A DNA stretch of 64,000 bases from Brenneria goodwinii. Its GTDB lineage: Bacteria > Pseudomonadota > Gammaproteobacteria > Enterobacterales > Enterobacteriaceae. The notes below the pieces were generated by a model. That model was not told where the DNA came from. It saw nothing but the letters and a program-made list of their open reading frames with translations, and ran no database searches. Shown piece after piece: positions 46,061 to 54,914 of the stretch. The translations under genes were made by a program, and so were the position numbers. Each line of letters begins with the position of its first letter. Position 1 is the stretch's first letter. Location of the stretch: positions 4,154,001 through 4,218,000 of the forward strand of contig NZ_CP014137.1 of NCBI RefSeq assembly GCF_002291445.1. Reading direction: 5' to 3'.

Positions 46061-47530
46061 ATGATCACGCTGGAATCATTGGAAATACTCCTGTCGATAG
46101 ACGAAAACGAACTATTGGACGATATGATAGTGACGCTTTTGTCTACTCCGCAGTTGGCGGTTTTCTTTGAAAAATCTCCCAGACTAAAGTCCGCTCTGCT
46201 TAACGATATCCCTATCTGGAAAGAAACCTTAAAGCAGCGACTGCACAGTACTCAGGCGCCCCCGGAGCTGGAAACGGAGTTCGGATGCTATCAGCGTGCC
46301 CAAACCACCGACCATCAGGCATTTCAGACTCGCCTGCCTCGGATCATGGAAATGCTCAGTACGGTTGAATCGCCATTTCTGACCCAGGCCGACCAGTTGG
46401 TACACCAACCGGAGTTCACCTTAGGGCAAAAGATCAGCAGCGGATTACAGGCGCTGTTTCTGCAACGCTGGCGGCTGAGCCTGACGCTGCAAACCGTTTC
46501 CCTGCACCATCAGATAATGGAGCAGGAACGGGAGAGTCTGCTGGATGAACTACAGCAACGACTAACGCTGAGCGGCAAACTGGAGCCCATTCTGGCGGAG
46601 AATGAACATGCGGCTGGAAGGCTGTGGGATCTCAGCGCCGGGCAACTGATTCGTACCGATAGCCAAATCCTGCTGGATTTTGGCGCCTTCCTGCAACGAC
46701 AGCCCACATTACAGCGCCTGGCCGAACGCCTGGGACGCAGCCGAGAGACAAAATCCATTCTAAGTCAGGACGCGCCGAAAGAGACCTTCCGGGTGATGGT
46801 TCGCGAACCAGAAACCGTTCCCGAACAAGTCAGCGGCATTCATCAAAGCGATGACATCCTGCGTTTATTACCGGTGGAGATGGCTTCAATGAACATCGGT
46901 GAACTGGAATATGAATTCTATCGCCGATTACTGGAGCATCGTCTGTTGACTTACCGTTTGCAGGGCGAAAACTGGCGCGAAAAAGTCAGCGAACGGCCGG
47001 TAATTCACCAACAAAACGAACAACAGCCGCGCGGGCCGTTTATTGTCTGTGTTGATACATCTGGCTCTATGGGCGGATTTAACGAACGCTGTGCGAAAGC
47101 CTTCTGTCTGGCGCTATTGCGCGTGGCCCTGGCTGACAATCGCCGTTGTTACATCATGCTGTTTTCAACCGGCATCGTGAAATACGAACTGACCGGCGAA
47201 AACGGACTCGAACAAGCGGTTCGCTTCCTAAGCCAGACATTCCGCGGCGGAACGGATTTGAGCGCCTGTTTATCCGCGCTGCTGGATAAGATGGACGACA
47301 AACAGTGGCACGATGCCGACGCCGTCGTTATTTCCGATTTTATTGCCCAGCGCCTGCCGGATGAGGTGATCAATAAAGTCAAACAGCGTCAGAAACAGCT
47401 ACAGCACCGTTTTCATGCCGTAGCGATGTCCGATCACGGCAAACCCGGCATTATGCGCATTTTCGATCATATCTGGCGCTTTGATACCGGTTTAAAAAGC
47501 CGATTGATACGGCGTTGGCGGCACGGTTAA
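46061..47530 (+). CDS. viaA: VWA-domain protein ViaA
   Basis: 489 residues (483 in E. coli). The N-terminal two-thirds is helical. The C-terminal von Willebrand A domain has an intact MIDAS motif DTSGSMGG beginning at D332. It is the partner of RavA and activates its ATPase. The ravA-viaA pairing is conserved. Downstream, E. coli has asnA facing it; here a 179-bp gap leads directly to asnC. Confidence 0.96.
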   Translation: MITLESLEILLSIDENELLDDMIVTLLSTPQLAVFFEKSPRLKSALLNDIPIWKETLKQRLHSTQAPPELETEFGCYQRAQTTDHQAFQTRLPRIMEMLSTVESPFLTQADQLVHQPEFTLGQKISSGLQALFLQRWRLSLTLQTVSLHHQIMEQERESLLDELQQRLTLSGKLEPILAENEHAAGRLWDLSAGQLIRTDSQILLDFGAFLQRQPTLQRLAERLGRSRETKSILSQDAPKETFRVMVREPETVPEQVSGIHQSDDILRLLPVEMASMNIGELEYEFYRRLLEHRLLTYRLQGENWREKVSERPVIHQQNEQQPRGPFIVCVDTSGSMGGFNERCAKAFCLALLRVALADNRRCYIMLFSTGIVKYELTGENGLEQAVRFLSQTFRGGTDLSACLSALLDKMDDKQWHDADAVVISDFIAQRLPDEVINKVKQRQKQLQHRFHAVAMSDHGKPGIMRIFDHIWRFDTGLKSRLIRRWRHG

Positions 47531-47709
47531 CTTTCCCCTACCCACCAAACGGCTGAGAGATGCCGGCCCCCTGCTGTTTGAGAGATGACAGCGCTATCTG
47601 AATCAGCGTATAAACGGTATTCTTGATTGAGATTCTTCTACGCAAGTTGCCCTTTAACGGTCAATCCAGCACCTTATAACGGTATTAAATGAAAATTTAA
47701 GGAGAAAAC

Positions 47710-48171
47710 ATGTCGGAAACTTATCAGATCGATAATCTCGATCGCGGGATACTCTCGGCGTTAATGGATAACGCCAGAACGCCCTATGCCGAACTGGCGA
47801 AACAGTTTTCCGTCAGTCCCGGAACCATCCATGTCAGGGTGGAAAAGATGAAACAGGCGGGGATCATCATCGGTACACGGCTGGATGTCAGTCCAAAACG
47901 ACTGGGATATGACGTGTGTTGCTTTATTGGCATTATTCTGAAAAGCGCCAAAGACTATCCGTCGGCGCTGGAAAAGTTGAATAACCTGGAAGAAGTGGTG
48001 GAAGCCTATTACACCACCGGCCATTACAGCATTTTTATTAAAGTCATGTGCCGCTCGATCGACGCCCTGCAACATGTACTTATCAACAAGATCCAAACAA
48101 TTGATGAAATACAGTCCACTGAGACGCTGATCTCCCTGCAAAACCCCATTATGCGGACGATCGCGCCCTAA
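47710..48171 (+). CDS. asnC: Lrp/AsnC family regulator AsnC
   Basis: 153 residues. The N-terminal helix-turn-helix (AELAKQFSVSPGTIHVRVEKM, about 25-45) is followed by the effector domain, with the ligand-site segment EAYYTTGHYSIFIKVMC. In E. coli asparagine-responsive AsnC activates the divergent asnA and autoregulates, and also affects mioC-oriC transcription. A good GGAG precedes the ATG. asnA is absent from its usual place between viaA and asnC. Confidence 0.97.
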   Translation: MSETYQIDNLDRGILSALMDNARTPYAELAKQFSVSPGTIHVRVEKMKQAGIIIGTRLDVSPKRLGYDVCCFIGIILKSAKDYPSALEKLNNLEEVVEAYYTTGHYSIFIKVMCRSIDALQHVLINKIQTIDEIQSTETLISLQNPIMRTIAP

Positions 48172-48191
48172 TCCATTTTTCTATACCCCTA

Positions 48192-48200
48192 TTATCCACA
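48192..48200 (+). promoter_or_regulatory. DnaA box at the mioC promoter
   Basis: TTATCCACA, the perfect consensus, 61 bp before mioC. E. coli has a DnaA box at the mioC promoter that represses transcription into oriC. Confidence 0.85.
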
Positions 48201-48260
48201 GGTAGATCCCAGCCTGATCACAGCGTACAATGACCCGTCTTTTATCAGGTGGGATGGTGT

Positions 48261-48704
48261 ATGGCGGACATTACGCTAATCAGCGGCAGTACCCTGGGCA
48301 GCGCCGAATACGTGGCGGAGCATTTAGCCGAAATACTGGAAAAGGAAAACTTCTCCACTGAAATGCTGCACGGTCCCGAGCTCAATGAGCTGCCGGATAG
48401 CGGTTTATGGTTGGTGGTCACATCAACTCACGGAGCGGGTGAACTGCCGGACAATCTGCAACCTTTATTTGAACAGTTGGAACAGCAGAAACCCGATCTT
48501 TCTCAAGTAAGTTTCGGCGCGATCGGCATCGGCAGTAAAGAGTACGATACGTTTTGTGGCGCGATCCTCACCGTGGATCGAATTCTCAGCCAGCTTGGTG
48601 CAAAAAGGATCGGCGAAATACTGCGGATAGACATTACCCAACACGAAATTCCAGAGGATCCCGCGGAAGAATGGTTGGGATCCTGGATTAATTTACTCAA
48701 TTAA
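48261..48704 (+). CDS. mioC: flavodoxin-like FMN protein MioC
   Basis: 147 residues from the ATG at 48261 (MADITLISGSTLG), the E. coli length; the frame opens 4 codons earlier at a non-conserved ATG. The FMN phosphate-binding loop SGSTLGSAEYVAEHL and the aromatic-flanked STHGAGELPDN and GIGSKEYDTFCGA loops define a flavodoxin fold. E. coli MioC supports biotin synthase in vitro. It transcribes towards oriC. Confidence 0.96.
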   Translation: MADITLISGSTLGSAEYVAEHLAEILEKENFSTEMLHGPELNELPDSGLWLVVTSTHGAGELPDNLQPLFEQLEQQKPDLSQVSFGAIGIGSKEYDTFCGAILTVDRILSQLGAKRIGEILRIDITQHEIPEDPAEEWLGSWINLLN

Positions 48705-48719
48705 GGCGAAATATTCAGC

Positions 48720-48990
48720 AGTTGAATGTGGATAACTATGCTTAATTCCGGTGTTAAAGCGGTAGTTATCCCAATAACAACCGCTGATTGTTTTTTGTCC
48801 TGTGTATAAGTAGCCATTAAGATCCCAGCTTATACGATGCAGGATCACCGATCATTCACAGCTAATGATCTTTATTAATCCGTTGATCCTTAATACGAAT
48901 AATCACTTATCCACATGGATCGTCGATCCTAATAAGAGATCTAATAAAGAGATCTTTAAATAAAAAGATCTTTCTTTAATTAGCAACGAT
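48720..48990. other. chromosomal replication origin oriC
   Basis: The mioC-mnmG gap holds the inverted image of E. coli oriC. DnaA boxes: R4 TGTGGATAA (48727-48735), R3 TTATCCCAA (48766-48774, two mismatches to consensus, as R3 is weak), R2 TGTGTATAA (48801-48809), an R5/M region near TTCACAG (48856), and R1 TTATCCACA (48907-48915). Three AT-rich 13-mers follow (48930-48985), read on the minus strand as GATCTCTTATTAG, GATCTCTTTATTA and GATCTTTTTATTT; they form the duplex-unwinding element. Many GATC sites for Dam/SeqA are present. Replication starts here and runs both ways. Confidence 0.96.
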
Positions 48991-49094
48991 CCAGGCGACT
49001 TGGTGGTTTGCTTAAAGTTGAGTAGAATCCACCACCCCAAGCTAGCAACGATCGTTCGTAACTATTCATTCGCAACCATGCGAGGAGCAGTACC

Positions 49095-50984
49095 ATGTTT
49101 TATCCAGATCCTTTTGACGTCATCGTGATCGGTGGCGGTCATGCCGGTACGGAAGCGGCAATGGCTTCCGCCCGTATGGGAAGACAAACCCTTTTGCTGA
49201 CGCACAATATCGATACGCTGGGACAAATGTCTTGTAACCCGGCGGTTGGCGGTATTGGGAAAGGTCATCTGGTTAAAGAGATCGATGCCATGGGCGGACT
49301 GATGGCGCGCGCCGTCGACCAGGCCGGTATTCAGTTTAGGATACTAAACATCAGTAAAGGACCGGCGGTTCGTGCTACACGCGCTCAGGCGGATCGCGTT
49401 CTGTATCGGCAAGCGATCCGTACCGCACTGGAAAACCAACCTAATTTGACGATCTTCCAACAAGCGGTGGACGATCTTATCGTTGAAAACGATCGGGTGG
49501 TGGGTGCGGTTACCCAGATGGGATTAAAATTCCGGGCAAAAGCCATCGTGTTGACCGTAGGGACTTTTCTTGACGGTAAAATTCATATTGGTCTGGATAA
49601 CTACAGTGGCGGACGCGCTGGCGATCCGCCCTCCATTCCGCTGGCGCGGCGCCTGCGTGAGCTACCGCTGCGGGTTAATCGCCTGAAAACCGGTACGCCG
49701 CCGCGTATCGACGCCAGAACCATCGATTTTAGCGTACTGAAGCAGCAGCATGGCGACGATCCCATGCCGGTGTTTTCATTCCTGGGACAGGCGAGCCAGC
49801 ATCCGGCGCAAATGCCTTGTTACATCACGCACACCAATGAAAAAACCCATGACGTGATCCGTAATAACCTGGATCGCAGCCCGATGTACGCCGGGATCAT
49901 CGAAGGGATCGGCCCCCGTTACTGCCCTTCTATCGAAGATAAGGTGATGCGCTTTGCCGATCGCAATTCGCACCAGATCTTCCTGGAGCCTGAAGGGCTG
50001 ACCAGCAATGAAATTTATCCCAATGGCATTTCAACCAGCCTGCCGTTTGATGTGCAATGGCAGATCGTACGCTCCATGACCGGGATGGAAAATGCGCGTA
50101 TCGTTCGTCCTGGTTATGCCATTGAGTACGATTTCTTCGATCCGCGGGATTTAAAAAATACGCTGGAGAACAAGTTTATCCACGGTCTGTTCTTTGCGGG
50201 CCAGATTAACGGCACCACCGGCTATGAAGAAGCCGCGGCTCAGGGAATGCTGGCGGGCTTAAATGCCGCTCGCCTGGCGTTCGAACAGGAAGGTTGGTCG
50301 CCGCGTCGCGATCAAGCCTATCTGGGGGTGCTGGTGGACGATCTCTGTACGCTGGGAACCAAAGAACCCTACCGTATGTTTACCTCCCGTGCCGAATACC
50401 GCCTGATGTTGCGGGAAGACAATGCCGACTTGCGTTTGACGGAAATCGGTCGCGAACTGGGCATGGTGGACGACTATCGTTGGGCGCGTTTCAATGAGAA
50501 GCTGGAACGCATTGAAAAAGAACGTCAGCGTTTACGTGATATCCGAATTCATCCGCAATCGGAACACCTGGAGCAGGTCAATACGTTGTTGAAAACGCCG
50601 CTTTCACGTGAATCAAACGGCGAAGAGCTGCTGCGTCGTCCGGAAGTCGACTATGCCATGCTCACTAAACTGCCGTTATTCGCCCCGGCTTTAACGGACG
50701 AACAGGCCGCCGAACAGGTTGAAATTCAGGTTAAATACGAAGGGTATATCGCCCGTCAGCAGGACGAGATCGAGAAACAGCTGCGGAACGAGAATACGCT
50801 TCTGCCTGCCGATCTGGATTATCGCCAGGTCAATGGGCTGTCTAATGAAGTGATCGCCAAACTTAACGATCATAAACCCGGGTCGATCGGCCAGGCTTCG
50901 CGTATTTCCGGTATTACGCCCGCGGCGATCTCTATCCTGTTGGTATGGTTGAAAAAACAAGGTCTGCTGCGCCGCAGCGCCTGA
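49095..50984 (+). CDS. mnmG: tRNA uridine-34 carboxymethylaminomethyl enzyme MnmG (GidA)
   Basis: 629 residues, the E. coli length. With MnmE it installs the cmnm5 group at U34 of tRNAs reading split codon boxes. The FAD-binding motif GGGHAGTEAAMASARMG (13-29) opens the protein. The family signatures GPRYCPSIEDKV and GQINGTTGYEEAAAQG follow. The SD AGGAG precedes the ATG. It lies immediately beside oriC, and its transcription affects origin function in E. coli. Confidence 0.98.
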   Translation: MFYPDPFDVIVIGGGHAGTEAAMASARMGRQTLLLTHNIDTLGQMSCNPAVGGIGKGHLVKEIDAMGGLMARAVDQAGIQFRILNISKGPAVRATRAQADRVLYRQAIRTALENQPNLTIFQQAVDDLIVENDRVVGAVTQMGLKFRAKAIVLTVGTFLDGKIHIGLDNYSGGRAGDPPSIPLARRLRELPLRVNRLKTGTPPRIDARTIDFSVLKQQHGDDPMPVFSFLGQASQHPAQMPCYITHTNEKTHDVIRNNLDRSPMYAGIIEGIGPRYCPSIEDKVMRFADRNSHQIFLEPEGLTSNEIYPNGISTSLPFDVQWQIVRSMTGMENARIVRPGYAIEYDFFDPRDLKNTLENKFIHGLFFAGQINGTTGYEEAAAQGMLAGLNAARLAFEQEGWSPRRDQAYLGVLVDDLCTLGTKEPYRMFTSRAEYRLMLREDNADLRLTEIGRELGMVDDYRWARFNEKLERIEKERQRLRDIRIHPQSEHLEQVNTLLKTPLSRESNGEELLRRPEVDYAMLTKLPLFAPALTDEQAAEQVEIQVKYEGYIARQQDEIEKQLRNENTLLPADLDYRQVNGLSNEVIAKLNDHKPGSIGQASRISGITPAAISILLVWLKKQGLLRRSA

Positions 50985-51075
50985 GTTGGCGTTACCTTAT
51001 CTCTCTGGGGCGGGAATGACGGGATACTTGCCGCCGCCAGTTTGATATTCACATAAACAATTCCAGGATCTTATT

Positions 51076-51696
51076 GTGCACAACACTCTCGATAATCTGC
51101 TGAAAACCGCCGGCATTGTTATCTCAGATAAACAAAAAAACTTATTAATACAATATGTTGAGATGCTGAATAAGTGGAATAAGGCCTATAACCTGACATC
51201 CGTCCGCGATCCCGGGCAAATGCTTGTCAGACACATTATGGACAGTATCGTGGTCGAGCCCCATTTGCAGGGGCAACGGTTTATCGATGTGGGAACCGGG
51301 CCCGGATTACCGGGGATCCCATTGGCGATAGTCCGTCCCGGGTCGCATTTTACGCTGCTCGACAGCCTGGGAAAACGCGTTCGCTTTCTGCGTCAGGTCC
51401 AGCACGAGCTGCGGCTTGAGAATATTTCGCCGGTACAAAGCCGCGTCGAAGATTTTCCCGCCGACCCCCCCTTTGATGGTATTATCAGTCGGGCATTCGC
51501 TTCTCTACAGGATATGGTTAAGTGGTGTCGCCATCTCCCTGCCAGATCGTCCGGTCGCTTCTATGCCCTGAAAGGCGTATTGCCAGAAGAAGAGCTTGCG
51601 TCGCTGCCGCAGGGGATCGAGTTAGAGCAGGCGATTAGTTTGTCGGTGCCGGAACTGGAAGGCGAGCGTCATCTGATTGTGCTTAAACCAAATTAA
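51076..51696 (+). CDS. rsmG: 16S rRNA (guanine-527-N7)-methyltransferase RsmG (GidB)
   Basis: 206 residues with a GTG start. It methylates G527 of 16S rRNA; loss gives low-level streptomycin resistance. The SAM-binding motif DVGTGPGLPGIPLAI and KWNKAYNLTSVRDP are conserved. It lies 91 bp after mnmG, as in E. coli. The choice of GTG rests on alignment of the N-terminal LDNLLKTAGI; no upstream ATG is available in frame nearby. Confidence 0.97.
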   Translation: MHNTLDNLLKTAGIVISDKQKNLLIQYVEMLNKWNKAYNLTSVRDPGQMLVRHIMDSIVVEPHLQGQRFIDVGTGPGLPGIPLAIVRPGSHFTLLDSLGKRVRFLRQVQHELRLENISPVQSRVEDFPADPPFDGIISRAFASLQDMVKWCRHLPARSSGRFYALKGVLPEEELASLPQGIELEQAISLSVPELEGERHLIVLKPN

Positions 51697-52320
51697 TTTT
51701 GCGTTTTATCAAAAAAATTATAACTAATTATCTTGTTATCGGTTATTCACATTCCTGGTGGTTCTAAGTGTGCTTTGAGGGTTAACGATCACCAATATTT
51801 CACATATGCCTGTTTTGCTTTTGAAAAATTTACTTTCAACATTCATGATCATCGATCAAAAAGTTGGCTGCTCACAAAAATCACGCTGATTTGTTTGTTA
51901 AACAGGTAAAGTAAAAACATTAATAATGTCAACAAATGGTTTATACGCTGTGTATGACATGTTTTCGATGACTGTTTTTTTAACTAATTGAATTTAAATA
52001 ACATAAATAGCTCTCTCTGCTAAAGACAAGAAATGATGCTATCCGCTATAAAATGTTAAGCAACGCGTTTATGTGAGATAGATCACGGTTTAGGCGGCTT
52101 TAGAAATTAATTGCAATACATCGATGCAAGTAGGGTTGTTAGCGAAAATGAGGTTTTGGAAAGAGATTTAAATAATTGTTCACCTTTTCGCTACTTATCG
52201 ATTGAATTCGCAGGGATGCCCCGTATAATTTGCTCGTTTTTTGCTGCTTGACTCAAGGGTATAAAGGCAGTTTTATACGTCTTCAGCATGCCTCTGAAAG
52301 GTACGGAGAAAACAAACGTT
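51697..52320 (+). promoter_or_regulatory. atp operon leader and promoter region
   Basis: 624 bp without a gene, very AT-rich in its first 400 bp. Near the end, -35 TTGAAT (52202-52207) and a perfect -10 TATAAT (52224-52229) with a 16-bp spacer form a strong candidate promoter. A CRP-type site lies about 115 bp upstream of it at 52072-52087. The E. coli atp operon has a similar long leader before atpI. Confidence 0.7.
52072..52087 (+). promoter_or_regulatory. CRP-like site upstream of atpI
   Basis: TGTGAGATAGATCACG fits TGTGA-N6-TCACA with a single mismatch. It lies 250 bp before atpI and about 115 bp before the -35 at 52202. Whether it serves that promoter or an upstream one is unknown. Confidence 0.55.
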
Positions 52321-52704
52321 ATGTCTGTGTCCCTTTACAGCGGAAAAACAGCGCTGAGGCTGTTGTTGTTGCAGCTAGCCACCTTTGTTCTGCTGAGCGC
52401 GGCGTTTGCTGCTCGCAGCGTTGAGGCCGGGTGTTCCGCGTTGGGTGGCGGGCTGGCGGCTTGGCTGCCAAACGTCTTGTTTGTGCTGTTTACCTTGCGT
52501 CATCAGTCAAATAAACCAGCAGATGGACGCGTTGCCTGGTCGTTTGCTATTGGTGAGGCGCTTAAGGTATTGATCACCATTGCACTATTGGTGGTAGCGT
52601 TAGGGATGTTCAAAGCGGCTTTTTTTCCGCTTGGCCTGACTTATTTATCGGTGCTGGTTATGCAGATAGTGGCACCGGCCATCGTTAACCGTTACCGTAA
52701 TTAA
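52321..52704 (+). CDS. atpI: ATP synthase assembly protein AtpI
   Basis: 127 residues from the ATG at 52321 (MSVSLYSGKTALR), matching the E. coli start MSVSLVSRN. The longer frame from 52288 is not conserved. Four hydrophobic helices are present, with GGGLAAWLPNVLFVLFTLRHQ in the middle. AtpI assists c-ring assembly or ion supply and is not a stoichiometric subunit. It is the first gene of the operon, 22 bp before atpB, and more divergent than the others, as usual. Confidence 0.93.
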   Translation: MSVSLYSGKTALRLLLLQLATFVLLSAAFAARSVEAGCSALGGGLAAWLPNVLFVLFTLRHQSNKPADGRVAWSFAIGEALKVLITIALLVVALGMFKAAFFPLGLTYLSVLVMQIVAPAIVNRYRN

Positions 52705-52726
52705 CAACAAAAGGGTAAGAGACATC

Positions 52727-53530
52727 ATGTCTGCATCAGGAGAAATCTCTACTCCTCAAGAGTATATCGGTCATCACCTGACACACTTGCAGGTGGGAAC
52801 GGGATTCTGGTCGATTAACATTGATTCGATGTTTTTCTCTATTGCTCTTGGGATCCTCTTTCTGGCTATCTTCCGTCGAGTTGCCAAAAATGCGACCAGC
52901 GGCGTACCAGGTAAATTGCAAACGGCTGTCGAGCTGATTATCGGCTTTGTCGATGGCAACGTTCGCGATATGTTTCATGGCAAAAGCAAGCTAATCGCTC
53001 CCCTGGCGCTGACCATTTTCGTCTGGGTATTCCTGATGAACCTGATGGATCTGCTGCCCATCGATTTTCTGCCGCAGATCTGGGCCGGCATCTATAGCGT
53101 TCTCGGACACGATCCGGCGCATGCTTATCTGCGCGTCGTGCCGTCTGCCGACGTGAATATCACGCTGTCCATGGCGCTTGGCGTTTTCGCTCTTGTCCTG
53201 TTCTACAGCATTAAAATGAAGGGTGTTGGCGGGTTTGTTAAAGAACTGACCATGCAGCCGTTTAATCATCCAGTATTTATCCCTATCAACCTGATTCTTG
53301 AAGGTGTCAGCCTGCTGTCTAAACCGGTTTCTCTTGGTTTGCGACTGTTTGGCAACATGTATGCGGGTGAGTTGATCTTCATCCTGATTGCCGGCTTGCT
53401 GCCGTGGTGGTCGCAATGGGTGTTGAATGTGCCTTGGGCCATTTTCCACATTTTGATCATTACGCTTCAGGCTTTTATTTTCATGGTTCTGACGGTTGTT
53501 TATCTCTCGATGGCATCTGAAGAGCATTAA
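52727..53530 (+). CDS. atpB: F1Fo ATP synthase subunit a
   Basis: 267 residues with five to six membrane helices. Subunit a provides the proton half-channels beside the c-ring. The essential arginine is R206 in LGLRLFGNMYAGEL (R210 in E. coli), and the helix 5 residues QAFIFMVLTVVYLSMA are kept. The end SEEH is the usual terminus. Confidence 0.98.
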   Translation: MSASGEISTPQEYIGHHLTHLQVGTGFWSINIDSMFFSIALGILFLAIFRRVAKNATSGVPGKLQTAVELIIGFVDGNVRDMFHGKSKLIAPLALTIFVWVFLMNLMDLLPIDFLPQIWAGIYSVLGHDPAHAYLRVVPSADVNITLSMALGVFALVLFYSIKMKGVGGFVKELTMQPFNHPVFIPINLILEGVSLLSKPVSLGLRLFGNMYAGELIFILIAGLLPWWSQWVLNVPWAIFHILIITLQAFIFMVLTVVYLSMASEEH

Positions 53531-53550
53531 TTTTCTTACAACACAATAAC

Positions 53551-53579
53551 GTTTTAACTGAAACAAACTGGAGACTGTC
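53551..53579 (+). promoter_or_regulatory. atpE translational enhancer region
   Basis: The stretch GTTTTAACTGAAACAAACTG, followed by the Shine-Dalgarno GGAG (53570-53573), looks identical, from memory, to the E. coli atpE initiation region. That region is known for unusually efficient translation, which supplies the c subunit in excess over other Fo subunits. Confidence 0.8.
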
Positions 53580-53819
53580 ATGGAAAACCTGAGTGTGGAT
53601 CTGCTGTACATGGCTGCCGCGTTAATGATGGGTTTGGCGGCAATCGGTGCTGCGATCGGTATCGGCATTCTGGGTGGTAAATTCTTGGAAGGTGCTGCGC
53701 GTCAGCCTGACCTGATCCCTCTGCTGCGTACACAGTTCTTTATCGTTATGGGTCTGGTCGACGCCATCCCGATGATTGCTGTTGGTCTGGGCCTGTATGT
53801 GATGTTTGCGGTGGCCTAA
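53580..53819 (+). CDS. atpE: F1Fo ATP synthase subunit c
   Basis: 79 residues forming a two-helix hairpin. The polar loop contains R41-Q42-P43, and the proton-carrying carboxylate is D61 in FIVMGLVDAIPMIA, so the ring should be proton-driven rather than sodium-driven. The sequence is essentially that of E. coli. Ten or so copies form the rotor ring. Confidence 0.99.
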   Translation: MENLSVDLLYMAAALMMGLAAIGAAIGIGILGGKFLEGAARQPDLIPLLRTQFFIVMGLVDAIPMIAVGLGLYVMFAVA

Positions 53820-53883
53820 GCGGAAATGTTTTCTGCTGGGGTTGAAACATCAAATTATTTAACTTTGAAAGAGGCATTGTGCT

Positions 53884-54354
53884 GTGAATATTAACGCAAC
53901 AATCCTCGGCCAAGCCATTGCGTTCGTCCTGTTTGTCTGGTTCTGCATGAAGTATGTATGGCCGCCGATTATGGCAGCCATTGAGAAGCGTCAGAAAGAA
54001 ATCGCTGACGGTTTGTCTTCTGCTGAACGTGCCAAAAAAGATTTGAACTTGGCGCAGGCCAATGCGACGGATCAACTGAAAAAAGCTAAAGCGGATGCAC
54101 AGGTCATCATTGAGCAGGCAAACAAACGCCGCGCTCAAATCCTGGATGAAGCTAAAGTTGAAGCGGAAGCTGAACGTAACAAAATTGTGGCGCAGGCGCA
54201 GGCTGAAATTGAAGCCGAACGTAAACGCGCTCGTGAAGAGTTGCGCAAGCAGGTCGCTATGTTGGCTATTGCCGGTGCCGAGAAAATTATTGAACGTTCC
54301 GTGGATGAAGCTGCCAACAGCGACATCGTTGATAAACTGGTCGCTGAACTGTAA
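53884..54354 (+). CDS. atpF: F1Fo ATP synthase subunit b
   Basis: 156 residues with a GTG start, as in E. coli. One N-terminal membrane helix (about 5-25) is followed by a long charged coiled coil (EKRQKEIADGLSSAERAKKD) that dimerises to form the peripheral stalk. The C-terminal end DEAANSDIVDKLVAEL binds delta. atpH follows after 14 bp. Confidence 0.98.
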   Translation: MNINATILGQAIAFVLFVWFCMKYVWPPIMAAIEKRQKEIADGLSSAERAKKDLNLAQANATDQLKKAKADAQVIIEQANKRRAQILDEAKVEAEAERNKIVAQAQAEIEAERKRAREELRKQVAMLAIAGAEKIIERSVDEAANSDIVDKLVAEL

Positions 54355-54368
54355 GGAGGAAGGGGCTG

Positions 54369-54902
54369 ATGTCTGAATTTATCACGGTAGCTCGCCCCTA
54401 CGCCAAAGCAGCTTTTGACTTTGCGGTTGAGAATCAGGCCGTTGAACGCTGGCAGAATATGTTGGCATTTGTGGCTGAAGTCGCGAGTAATGAACAGATT
54501 GCCGAGCTGTTGTCCGGGGCGATGGCTCCGGATGAACTGGCGAAAACGTTCATTGCCGTTTGTGGTGATCAACTTGATGAAGCCGGTCAGAACCTGATCA
54601 GGGTTATGGCCGAGAACGGACGTTTGCCGGTGCTTCCCGAAGTACTGGAACAATTTATTCAACTGAGGGCGGCACAGGATTCGACAGTCGATGTCGATGT
54701 TGTTTCTGCCAGCACGTTGAATGAGCAGCAGTTAGCGAAGATAGCTGCTGCGATGGAACAACGTCTGTCACGCAAAGTGAAGCTGAATTGCAAAATTGAT
54801 AAGTCTGTCATGGCTGGCGTGGTTATTCGCGCAGGCGACATGGTGATAGATGGCAGCATTCGTGGTCGTCTGGAACGTCTGGCAGACGTCTTGCAGTCTT
54901 AA
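54369..54902 (+). CDS. atpH: F1Fo ATP synthase subunit delta
   Basis: 177 residues. It joins the peripheral stalk to the top of F1. The N-terminal six-helix domain begins MSEFITVARPYAKAAFDFAV, and the C-terminal signature VMAGVVIRAGDMVIDGSIRGRL is the family hallmark. The SD AAGGAGGAAG overlaps the end of atpF. Confidence 0.98.
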   Translation: MSEFITVARPYAKAAFDFAVENQAVERWQNMLAFVAEVASNEQIAELLSGAMAPDELAKTFIAVCGDQLDEAGQNLIRVMAENGRLPVLPEVLEQFIQLRAAQDSTVDVDVVSASTLNEQQLAKIAAAMEQRLSRKVKLNCKIDKSVMAGVVIRAGDMVIDGSIRGRLERLADVLQS

Positions 54903-54914
54903 GGGGACTGGAGC

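Noticed and set aside
47545..47610. TPP-riboswitch-like GGCTGAGAGATGCCGG before asnC
   Set aside because: Only the CTGAGA word is present. The obligatory ACCC-GAACCTGATC part of the aptamer is missing, and asnC is not a thiamine gene.
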